From the NCBI GenBank assembly GCA_035342095.1, contig DAOQWL010000013.1, forward strand, positions 27,129 through 91,128: a stretch of DNA of 64,000 nucleotides, written 5' to 3'. This document shows positions 50,450-58,958 of the stretch, piece after piece. The stretch comes from PLanc-01 sp035342095 (GTDB lineage: Bacteria > Planctomycetota > Phycisphaerae > Sedimentisphaerales > Anaerobacaceae). The stretch's first letter is position 1. Every line of letters begins with the position of its first letter. The position numbers and the translations under genes were made by a program. Under the pieces are notes generated by a model. It was not told the DNA's origin. It saw only the letters and a program-made list of their open reading frames with translations, and ran no database searches.

Positions 50450-50831
50450 GGGCATGCTGCAAGCCGCTCCAAATCCAGGACAGTCTCTCAGTGGACTCTC
50501 AGCAGACTGACCCTCAAGGGGCTCACATTCGCACACTTGGTCCCCTTGGCCTTCTTGGTTGCCTTGACCCCCTTCACAGGCGGTCGGGCTTTGTGTATTT
50601 CTCGGACGTTGGGTCTTGACGAGACCCCCGCCGGAAGTCTAGAATGGGTATTCAGATCGTGACGTAGACGTGATATGGAGGATTGTCGGTGATTTTGTAC
50701 ATGTCATGAACTGCACGTGAGGAGTGTTTCGCAGGGGGGGAAAACGGCAGCACATTGGTAGGAAAAAAACGCTCCAGTCGACCCGTGTGGTGTTCGATGG
50801 AAGCGTTATGACGACGCATAGGAGGTACACC

Positions 50832-52676
50832 ATGTGCAGAAGAGTCGTACTGATCGCTGTGGTCGGGTTGGTGCTCGGCGTGCTGGGCGAGGTTCGCGGG
50901 CAAGACCCTGCCCTGGTCGGCTGGTGGAAACTGGATGAAGGCGGCGGCACCGTCGTGCTGGATTCGTCCGGGCGGGGCGTCCACGGGACCCTTTTCAATC
51001 CGTCGGGCGGCCTGGGGACCAACGGCGCGGTCTGGGTCGAGGACCCCGATCGAGGCACGGTCCTGAGCTTCAACGGCAACGACACGAGCGGCGCGTACGT
51101 GACCGCGGGCACGATCCCGGCCCTGGACCTGGTCAAGGACTTCACGTGGATGTTCTGGTGCAAGCAGACCTCCTCGGGGACCGGGCAGGACGACGTGATC
51201 ATCGGCAATCGGTACGGCGGGACCGCGTCCCCCTTGCAGTTCGTCAAGTTCACGCAGCGCCGATTCGAGTACTACAACGACGACGGCTCCTACGTCAACA
51301 GCATCACGTATCCGACGGTCATGCCGAACGAGGTGTGGGTCCACAACGCGGCGGTCAAGGACGGCGCGACGCTGACCTATTATCGCAACGGCAAGAAGGT
51401 GCTCTCCTCGACGCTCACCAAGACGATGGACGCCAATCCGTTCTACATCGGCGGCGACCCGCAAGGCGAGCGATGGGCGGGACGCCTGAGCGACGTTCGC
51501 CTGTACGAGCGGGCGCTGACCGCCGACGAGGTCTTCCAGATCGGCGCGACGTTGAAGGCCTCGAAGCCCACTCCCGCCAACGGGGCCCTCGCAGTGGACG
51601 GGAGCGTTCCGCTGCTGCAATGGACCGCGGGCGCCTCGGCGGCGTTCCACGACGTCTATCTCGGCGACGATCCCAACCTGACGGCCGACGACCTCAAGGG
51701 GTCGCGTCAGAAGAACCCGCTGTACTACCACATCGCGGGATTCACCGCGGGCGCCACGTACTACTGGCGGGTCGATGAGATCGACAAGGACGGCGTCACC
51801 GTCTATCCCGGCGACACCTGGACCTTCACGGTGCGCGACATGGTCGCCTATCACCCGACGCCTGCGGACGGGTCGGAGGGCGTTTCCGTCGCGCCGACCT
51901 TGACGTGGCTGCCCGCTCTCGGGGCCGCGGGACATCGCCTGTACTTCGGCACGGATCGCACTGCGGTCGCCGAGGGCGCTGCCGCCGCCGACCAGGGCGC
52001 AATCGACGCGCTCGATCCGAACTTCGCGCCGGGCGACCTCGACAGCCTGACGACGTATTACTGGCGCGTGGACACGACCGTCGCGAGCGGCCTGCAGACC
52101 GGCGCGGTCTGGAGCTTCACCACGTGCCAGCCCATCGACGACTTCGAGAGCTACACGGACGACGAGGGCAATCGGATCTACGAGTTCTGGCTCGACGGCT
52201 TTGGCGACAAGAGCAGCGGCTCGATGGTGGGTCACTTCGACGCACCGTTCGCAGAGCAGGTGATCGTACACGGCGGCTCGCAGTCCATGCCGCTCGACTA
52301 CAACAACATCAACGAGCCGTACTACAGCGAGGCGCAGTTCGCGTTCGACTCGGCCCAGGACTGGACCGCCGACGGCGCCGAGGCGCTGGTCCTGTGGGTC
52401 CGCGGCGCGAAGACGAACAGTCGGCAGCCGCTGTACCTGCGGATCGAGGACTCCTCGAAGAAGACCGGGAGCCTCGTCCATCCGGATCCGTCGATCGTGA
52501 CCACGACGCAATGGACCGAGTGGAAAATCCCGCTGGCGGAGATTCCGAGTGTGTCTTTGACGCGGATCAAGACGATATATATCGGAGTCGGCGACCGCGC
52601 CAATCCGCAGGCGGACGGGACGGGACTGATCTACATCGACGATGTCGGCCTGACCCGGTCCGCGACGGATCTGTAG
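50832..52676 (+). CDS. Secreted LamG protein with FN3-like repeats and C-terminal DDFESY module
   Basis: The 614-residue start follows GGAGGTACACC. A signal peptide of 23 residues is followed by a LamG domain (about 28-245, LVGWWKLDEGGGTVVLDSSG; LSDVRLYERALTADEV). Two FN3-like repeats follow (about 250-340 and 345-430, each ending in TYYWRVD). A C-terminal planctomycete-type module spans about 434-614: IDDFESYTDDEGNRIYEFWL, QSMPLDYNN, and GTGLIYIDDVGL. It is probably a cell-surface or matrix binding protein. This copy of the module is uninterrupted. Confidence 0.85.
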   Translation: MCRRVVLIAVVGLVLGVLGEVRGQDPALVGWWKLDEGGGTVVLDSSGRGVHGTLFNPSGGLGTNGAVWVEDPDRGTVLSFNGNDTSGAYVTAGTIPALDLVKDFTWMFWCKQTSSGTGQDDVIIGNRYGGTASPLQFVKFTQRRFEYYNDDGSYVNSITYPTVMPNEVWVHNAAVKDGATLTYYRNGKKVLSSTLTKTMDANPFYIGGDPQGERWAGRLSDVRLYERALTADEVFQIGATLKASKPTPANGALAVDGSVPLLQWTAGASAAFHDVYLGDDPNLTADDLKGSRQKNPLYYHIAGFTAGATYYWRVDEIDKDGVTVYPGDTWTFTVRDMVAYHPTPADGSEGVSVAPTLTWLPALGAAGHRLYFGTDRTAVAEGAAAADQGAIDALDPNFAPGDLDSLTTYYWRVDTTVASGLQTGAVWSFTTCQPIDDFESYTDDEGNRIYEFWLDGFGDKSSGSMVGHFDAPFAEQVIVHGGSQSMPLDYNNINEPYYSEAQFAFDSAQDWTADGAEALVLWVRGAKTNSRQPLYLRIEDSSKKTGSLVHPDPSIVTTTQWTEWKIPLAEIPSVSLTRIKTIYIGVGDRANPQADGTGLIYIDDVGLTRSATDL

Positions 52677-52879
52677 CGCGACGGGAATGTCACTCGCCAA
52701 CGTCGCTGTCTGTGCTGGCGACCGAGACGTTATGTGACGCAGGTCGCAACGAAACGTTTGGTGGTCCAGGGCCCGTCGCCCCGGACTGCGTGGGATGAAT
52801 GACTGCGTCGGCGCGCGGAGGACTTTGCGTCGGCGCAGCATCATGTGTGGACAACGTCATTTTTTTAAGGAGAAACAGT

Positions 52880-55800
52880 ATGTGGAAGAAAATTCTGTGC
52901 CCGGCTCTCCTGTTGGGGATTCTGGGCGCGACGCAGGCCCGGGCGGTGGACCCCACGTGGACTCGGGCGGCGTACTGGGACAGCCGGTATCCGACGTGCT
53001 GGGCGGGGACTGGCGAGGCGACGCGGGATGCCCTGCAAGCGGCCGGCTATGAGATCCTCAACGCCGACCAACTGAAGACCTGGATGACCGCGCGGATCAG
53101 CGACAAGAAGCTCAGCGTGGTCGTCTTCATCAAGGACTCCGCGCCGGCCACGGTCGTGGAGAGCCAGTCGTCGGGCTGCACGCTTCGCAAGTACCTGAAT
53201 GCGGGCGGCAAGATCGTCTGGTATTCGGACATCCCGTTCTACTATCAGGGCAACTCCGACGGCACGAACACGACCTGGGGCACCGGGGGATCGACCGCAG
53301 TCCTGGGATTCAATGCCGCCAGCGGGACCTGGGACGCCGGCGCGGCCGCGACCATCACTGAAGCTGGCGTCCGCTGGGGTCTGACGCAGACGTGGAACTC
53401 GGCCCGTCCGATGGCCACGGCCGGCATGACCGGCGTGACGGTCCTGGCCACCGACAGCAACGGGAACGCACCCGCGTGGGTGAAGCACTTCGCGACGAAT
53501 GACACGTTCCGCGGTTTCGTCCGCTTCCACGACGTGAGCGGCCAGCCCAACGTGGGCGACATCATGCGTGTGGCGGAGTACGTCCAGCTCCTGGCGACCA
53601 ACCCGACGCCGGCCAACGGCGCCACCGGCGTGAGCATGGGCCTAATGCAGTGGTCCGCGGGCGGTTTCGGCGTGTATCACAACGTCTACATCGGGACGAC
53701 GCCGGAACTGACCGAAGCCAATCTGGTGAGCAACAAGCAGACCGTCCTGCTGTACTACTTCGCGACGATGCAGCCGGGCGTCACATACTACTGGCGCGTC
53801 GACGAGGTGGAATCCGACGGCAACATCCGCACCGGAGACGTCTGGCAGTTCACGTCCGCCCCGACCACCGCCTTCTCGCCCAGCCCGCGAGACGGGGACA
53901 AGTGGATCGACGTGGACGCCGACCTGAGCTGGACCGCGGGCCAGGGGGCCTACAAGCACACCGTGTACTTCAGCACCGATGAGGCCGCGGTCACTGCACG
54001 CGACGCGTCGGCGCTGGTATCCGCCTCTCAAGTGGCGGCAACCTTCAACCCCGGCACGCTGCAGGCCGAGACGACCTACTACTGGGCGGTGGACGAGACC
54101 ACTCTGGCGGGCGTCCTGTCCGCCGGCGAGGTCTGGCAGTTCACCACGGTCGGTCCCGATGCCGGCGGCGTCAAGGGCGAGTACTTCAGCAACATGACCA
54201 TGGACGGGACTCCCGCCCTGACGCGCACCGACCCGAGCATCAACTTCAGTTGGGGCGAGGGCACGCCGGGCGATCCAATCCCCGTCGATCTGTTCTCGGT
54301 CCGCTGGACGGCCGACCTGGAGATCGCGGTGGCCGACACGTACACCTTCACCACGAGCACCGACGACGGCGTTCGCCTGTACCTCAACGACGAGCTGATC
54401 ATCAACAAGTGGATCGACCAGGGCACGACGAGCTGGTCCAGCGCGCCGAAGTACCTCGAGCCGGGCATTTACTCGCTGGTCATGGAGTACTATGAGAACG
54501 GCGGCGGCGCCGTCGCTCAATTGTCCTGGTCCACGCCGACCATCGCACGGACGATTATCCCGGGCGGTCCTCTGCAACTGCCGGTTCACGCCAAAGCGGT
54601 CTATCCCGCCAACGGCGCGGTGGACACGGCGCAGGACATCACACTCGAGTGGACTGCCGGCGAGAAGGCCACGTATCACCAGGTCTACTTCGGCGACGAC
54701 GCCGACGCGGTGGCGGCCGCTACGACCGAGACCGCAGGCATCTACTGCGGCCAGCAGGCGGCCGACAAGACTACCTACGATGTGGGCGAGCTGGAGTGGG
54801 GCAAGACCTACTACTGGCGCGTGGATGAGGTCAATCCCACGGACAAGAAGAGCCCGTGGATCGGCGCCGTCTGGTCCTTCACGACGGCCGACTTTATCCC
54901 CGTCGACGACATGGAACGCTACAACGACAGCGACAACCGCGTCTACGACAGTTGGATCGACGGCTACGTGGACCACAGCAGCGGCTCCGTCGTGGGCAAC
55001 CTGGATTCTCCGTTCTGCGAGCTGACGTATGTGCACGGCGGAGATCAGGCGATGCCGGTGGACTACAACAACGCCATCACGCCGTACTTCAGCGAGATCG
55101 TTCGTGACTTCGGTTCTGCGCAGAACTGGACGGTCAACGGCGTCTCGAATCTGACGCTCTTCTACCGCGGCTGGCCGCAACGGTTTGCGGAAACCGCGCC
55201 GGGCCAGTACACGATCAGCTCCAACACCGCGGACATCTGGGGCACGGCCGACAACTTCCGATTCGTCTACAAGAAGCTCAACGGCAACGGGTCGATCTCC
55301 GCCAAGATCGTCAGCATCACCGGCGGCTCCGAGACCTGGGCCAAGCCTGGCGTGATGATCCGCGAGAGCCTGGACCCGTCCTCCACGTATGCGTTGATGC
55401 ACCCGACGCCGGACGGCAAACGGGCCTTCCAGAATCGTCCTTCCACCGCGGCCAGCGCCGTCTCGGCGCACAGCGCTTCCGGCGCGATCACCTTGCCGAT
55501 CTGGGTGAAGGTCGAGCGGTCGGGCAACACGTTTACCGCCTACTACTCTCAGAACGGCACCACGTGGATCCAACAGCCTGCCAACGAGAACACCGGCACC
55601 GACGCCTCGCCCAATCCGCAGACCATCGCGATGGGCAACAGCGTCTATATCGGCCTGGCCGTGACCAGCAACAACAGTGCCGGCGGCTTCTGCTTTGCCG
55701 AGTTCACTGACGTCATCACCACCGGCGGCGCCACCGGCGACTGGACGGTCGCCAACATCGGCGCCAATCCGGGCAACGATCAGGTTCCGCTGTACGTCGG

Positions 55801-56023
55801 TCTGGAGGACAGCACCGGGAAATTCGCGATGAAGACCCATCCGGACGCCGCCGCGGTCAATGCGACGGAGTACACCGAGTGGTCGATTCCGCTCACGAGC
55901 TTCACCGGCGTCAGTCGGACCAAGATCAAGAAGATGTACATTGGAGTCGGTAATCCGAACAGTCCGACGAAGGGTGGAATCGGTCGGTTCTATATCGATG
56001 ACATCCGAGTCACGAAACCGTAA
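52880..56023 (+). CDS. Large secreted surface protein: FN3-like, PA14, DUF1349-like and DDMERY module
   Basis: The 1047-residue start follows AAGGAGAAACAGT. A signal peptide of about 24 residues precedes an alpha/beta domain (about 27-235, YEILNADQLKTWMTARISDK; YLNAGGKIVWYSDIPFYY) resembling ThuA- or glutamine-amidotransferase-like folds. FN3-like repeats follow (about 240-425), then a PA14 domain (about 430-555, YTFTTSTDDGVRLYLNDELI) and a third FN3-like repeat. The C-terminal module starts VDDMERYNDSDNRVYDSWID (about 674). A DUF1349-like sandwich (about 770-960, SETWAKPGVMIRESLDPSST) is nested in it and it resumes at VPLYVGLEDS. It is exported; the partner gene at 50832 lies just upstream. 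Confidence 0.85.
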   Translation: MWKKILCPALLLGILGATQARAVDPTWTRAAYWDSRYPTCWAGTGEATRDALQAAGYEILNADQLKTWMTARISDKKLSVVVFIKDSAPATVVESQSSGCTLRKYLNAGGKIVWYSDIPFYYQGNSDGTNTTWGTGGSTAVLGFNAASGTWDAGAAATITEAGVRWGLTQTWNSARPMATAGMTGVTVLATDSNGNAPAWVKHFATNDTFRGFVRFHDVSGQPNVGDIMRVAEYVQLLATNPTPANGATGVSMGLMQWSAGGFGVYHNVYIGTTPELTEANLVSNKQTVLLYYFATMQPGVTYYWRVDEVESDGNIRTGDVWQFTSAPTTAFSPSPRDGDKWIDVDADLSWTAGQGAYKHTVYFSTDEAAVTARDASALVSASQVAATFNPGTLQAETTYYWAVDETTLAGVLSAGEVWQFTTVGPDAGGVKGEYFSNMTMDGTPALTRTDPSINFSWGEGTPGDPIPVDLFSVRWTADLEIAVADTYTFTTSTDDGVRLYLNDELIINKWIDQGTTSWSSAPKYLEPGIYSLVMEYYENGGGAVAQLSWSTPTIARTIIPGGPLQLPVHAKAVYPANGAVDTAQDITLEWTAGEKATYHQVYFGDDADAVAAATTETAGIYCGQQAADKTTYDVGELEWGKTYYWRVDEVNPTDKKSPWIGAVWSFTTADFIPVDDMERYNDSDNRVYDSWIDGYVDHSSGSVVGNLDSPFCELTYVHGGDQAMPVDYNNAITPYFSEIVRDFGSAQNWTVNGVSNLTLFYRGWPQRFAETAPGQYTISSNTADIWGTADNFRFVYKKLNGNGSISAKIVSITGGSETWAKPGVMIRESLDPSSTYALMHPTPDGKRAFQNRPSTAASAVSAHSASGAITLPIWVKVERSGNTFTAYYSQNGTTWIQQPANENTGTDASPNPQTIAMGNSVYIGLAVTSNNSAGGFCFAEFTDVITTGGATGDWTVANIGANPGNDQVPLYVGLEDSTGKFAMKTHPDAAAVNATEYTEWSIPLTSFTGVSRTKIKKMYIGVGNPNSPTKGGIGRFYIDDIRVTKP

Positions 56024-56060
56024 GGATCATCGGATTTGCGATGGACGGTTTGCAGGAAAC

Positions 56061-56093
56061 CCGAGGCCCGCGCCGGTTTGGCGCGGGCCTCGG
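56061..56093 (+). terminator. Strong rho-independent terminator
   Basis: CCGAGGCCCGCGCC pairs perfectly with GGCGCGGGCCTCGG over a five-base loop, followed by CGTTTTG, 38 bp after the preceding stop codon. Confidence 0.85.
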
Positions 56094-56121
56094 CGTTTTG
56101 TGCCCCCGACGCTCACCCCAT

Positions 56122-56196
56122 GTTCGTAGTGACGCCGTAAGGCGTTATCTTCTCCTCATGCGAGTCAAGACATGCCCTGACGGGCACACTACGAAC
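56122..56196. repeat. REP-doublet repeat, copy d
   Basis: GTTCGTAGTGACGCCGTAAG with an ACGCC-GTAA-GGCGT hairpin and ATGCCCTGACGGGCACACTA with a TGCCC-TGAC-GGGCA hairpin form inverted arms over 75 bp. It sits between the terminator and the convergent GH172 fusion gene. Confidence 0.75.
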
Positions 56197-56200
56197 CGGC

Positions 56201-58684
56201 TCAGCGCCGGGCGTCGAGACCTTTCCAACTGTGCCGCCAGTGGTCCCTGCCCGGGCTCTCGACGAACGCCGTGTCGCCCTCGCGCCAGTACTTCAGCGGC
56301 AGGTTGTTCTCGTCCCTCAGGTATCGCTGCGACATGAAGCCCTTCTCGACCAGAACCTCCAGCGATTCGGGCAGAACGTCGAACGCCAGGCGGTGCGCGT
56401 AGAGAGCCCGTCCGATGCCCAGGCGGACGAAATGAGCCTCGTGGTGCGTCTTCTCGACGCGACCCGCCTCGGGCGGCAACTTCAGCAGACGCAGGACCTC
56501 CACGCCCAGCGGCCCGACCTGGCCTGCGCCGCCATTCGCGCGGAACAAGATTGTGTGGCTGCCTTCGCTCAGTTCGTGGGTCCCGAGGACGAGGTCCGTC
56601 TCGCCTTCCTCCGAGGCGCGGAAGTTGGCGGTGACGACCTTCTTGCCGTCCAGCTCGATGTCGTATGCGCCATGGGCCGGACCACTGGCTGCGGTCAGAC
56701 GCACCGCAAAGCGGCCGTCCTGCGACAACTCGAACGGCACCGTGAGCGTGGCGCCAACCTCGTCGTTCGGCCACAACAGGACCGGTCGAGCGCCGAAGAA
56801 GCCCTGCGTCTGAACCTGGACCTTGGCCTTGCCCGAGGTCTTCGCCCGACGGAACGCCTTCACGAAATGGTGCTGCTCCCACGGGACTCGTCGCTCGTGC
56901 CAGCCGGGCAGTGGGCGGAACGTGGTCTTGGGCTCTCCCGTCTGGTACCAGTAGGTGACACTGCTGAGGAAATCGGGTCGCTCGAAGAAGAACCCGTCCT
57001 CCGACTCGTCGCAGTTGCCCTTGTGCTCGATGGCGACCCTGAGCGACTTGCTGAAACAGACCGGGTCCAGCAGGTGCCAGCGGTAGCAGACGCCTGCATC
57101 GCCGGGGACGTAATCTTGCCAGCGGGGTTGCCCGAACCAGGGGCCCGTCCGGACGCGGAAGCCCCAGGCGTCGTTGAAGTAGTCCTCGCTGCCGGTCCCC
57201 TGGAGGCTGGGGACTCTCTCGCCGTCGATATAGAAGAAATCGTCGCCCTCGCCGAACCAGCCGTTCTGGCCCAGGGTCACAGACATCACGGTCCCGACGT
57301 ACCAGCCGCTGCCGGTCAGGTCGGCCAGCAGGTAGTCGTCGCCTGCGACCGCGGGATACTCCTGGCGGTAACGGGCGTAGAAGTACGGCGTCCCCGACGG
57401 AAGGTCGTCCAACTGCATCCAGTCCACCTGCCAGTACAGACCCGTCGAGCGGTCGGGATTGTCGTTGGTCACCACGATCCTCGCGCTCTTGCGGAACGGC
57501 ATCCGCCAGTAGCACGTGAGCGACCCGGTGGGCGAGACCTGGACCGGGACGCTCTCGACCGACGCGGGCTTGCCGTGCCCGACTGCGAAGAAATCGCCGA
57601 GCGGAACCTCGACGCCGGGCTCTTTCGAGTCATCATAGTAGATCCGCAGCACCAGGGCGTTCAGTTCCCCCACCCATCCGGCGTGGCTGGTGAACCACAT
57701 GTGCGTGACCACGCCCGGTCCTTCCAGGATCGGCATGTTGACCGATTCGCCCGGCATCAGCCAGGTCATGTCCAGGTTCTCGGTGTGCCAGGGCTGCTGA
57801 TTGCTCGACACGCGGCGGTTCCGCCCCTGCGGCCAGGCGCCCAGCGGACCGAGCACGTCAGCCACCGTCGTCTGATGGTCCGGCTCGTCATCGATCCACA
57901 CCGCGTCGTTCATGTAGGCGCGGGCATACTCGTAGGTCATCCAGCCGTCCCGGCCGTTGTTGTTCGAGTTGCGGAAGAGGAACATGCCGCCGCCCGGCTG
58001 CTGCGGATCGTCCCGGTAGCCGACGAGCAGGACGCTGTGTCCGTCGAACACCCCTTCCGGCGGCTCCATTCCGAGGACGTCGTCCTGCCGTCGCACCTTC
58101 TTGGGCCAGCGGAACCCGCCGCAGACGGGCCAGTGTCGGTTCAGGACTCGCTTGATCGCGACGACCTCCCTGTCGGTCAGTCCCGTGTTCGGGTCCCACA
58201 GCTTGATCCAGTGCAGGCGCAGACCCGCGCCGTGCAGTTGTCTGGCGCGCTCCTTCGCCTGGTCACTGGGCGCCCTCGACGCATCGAACGTGTCCTGGTA
58301 GGGCATATCCTCTTCCGGGCAGGCGCCGTAGGCGCTGAACCCCCGCCAGAGATCGGAAAAGAAGCTGCCGTCGTCGGCATCGTGGGCCGCCTGGTTCGAC
58401 GCCCAGTTGAGGAACTCGACGCTCAGTCTCGGCGTGTGGCCCGTCTGGCTCGCCATCGCGTACTCGATCGCGCCGGTCACCGTGAAGACCGAGCAGGTGT
58501 TGCGTTTCCCCTGGACACGACGCGCCAGTTGCCATTTCTCAAAGGCAGGACGAAGGTCGATGCTGTCCGCCAAGGGACCACCCTGCGTCGCGCCGAGGGA
58601 CCGCCCCGAGACGAACGAGCCGGCCAGCAGCAGCAAGCCGCAGAGCACACGATGAAATGTCGGACAAAAACAGGCTGTCAGCAT
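56201..58684 (-). CDS. Secreted fusion of papain-like cysteine peptidase and GH172 (DUF2961) domain
   Basis: The 827-residue start at ATG 58684 follows GAGG. A signal peptide of about 31 residues precedes a C1A papain-like domain (about 40-265): Cys64 in GKRNTCSVFTVTGAIEYA, His216 in FDGHSVLLVGY, and Asn239 in LFRNSNNNGRDGW. From about 300 to 660 it reads as DUF2961, now GH172: PGVVTHMWFTSHAGWVGELN, EVPLGDFFAVGHGK, and catalytic GTGSEDYFNDAWG with Glu500. A C-terminal beta-sandwich and tail (660-827) follow. Both active sites look intact. The gene is divergent from the second GH172 gene; the 274-bp gap holds their promoters. Confidence 0.86.
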   Translation of the reverse strand: MLTACFCPTFHRVLCGLLLLAGSFVSGRSLGATQGGPLADSIDLRPAFEKWQLARRVQGKRNTCSVFTVTGAIEYAMASQTGHTPRLSVEFLNWASNQAAHDADDGSFFSDLWRGFSAYGACPEEDMPYQDTFDASRAPSDQAKERARQLHGAGLRLHWIKLWDPNTGLTDREVVAIKRVLNRHWPVCGGFRWPKKVRRQDDVLGMEPPEGVFDGHSVLLVGYRDDPQQPGGGMFLFRNSNNNGRDGWMTYEYARAYMNDAVWIDDEPDHQTTVADVLGPLGAWPQGRNRRVSSNQQPWHTENLDMTWLMPGESVNMPILEGPGVVTHMWFTSHAGWVGELNALVLRIYYDDSKEPGVEVPLGDFFAVGHGKPASVESVPVQVSPTGSLTCYWRMPFRKSARIVVTNDNPDRSTGLYWQVDWMQLDDLPSGTPYFYARYRQEYPAVAGDDYLLADLTGSGWYVGTVMSVTLGQNGWFGEGDDFFYIDGERVPSLQGTGSEDYFNDAWGFRVRTGPWFGQPRWQDYVPGDAGVCYRWHLLDPVCFSKSLRVAIEHKGNCDESEDGFFFERPDFLSSVTYWYQTGEPKTTFRPLPGWHERRVPWEQHHFVKAFRRAKTSGKAKVQVQTQGFFGARPVLLWPNDEVGATLTVPFELSQDGRFAVRLTAASGPAHGAYDIELDGKKVVTANFRASEEGETDLVLGTHELSEGSHTILFRANGGAGQVGPLGVEVLRLLKLPPEAGRVEKTHHEAHFVRLGIGRALYAHRLAFDVLPESLEVLVEKGFMSQRYLRDENNLPLKYWREGDTAFVESPGRDHWRHSWKGLDARR

Positions 58685-58958
58685 AAAGGATTCCTCACTA
58701 TCCCCGATCCAGAAGACACGATCCACAACCCCGAGACTCCTGCGGGACATCTGGCCATTGTGCCCTGCCGTGCGAGCCATTGCAACCCATTCCTGCCGGA
58801 GCCTGCGCGATGAGGTGCGCATGCGGAACGGTGCGTGGTACGCACCATCTTCTGCCGTAGTTGCCAGAGAAGCCTGGATGCGTTAGAATGCCTGCGGCTC
58901 GCGACCTTGCGATGTCACGACGTCCACGAAAGATCGATCTGCACTGAAGGGAGTAGAT

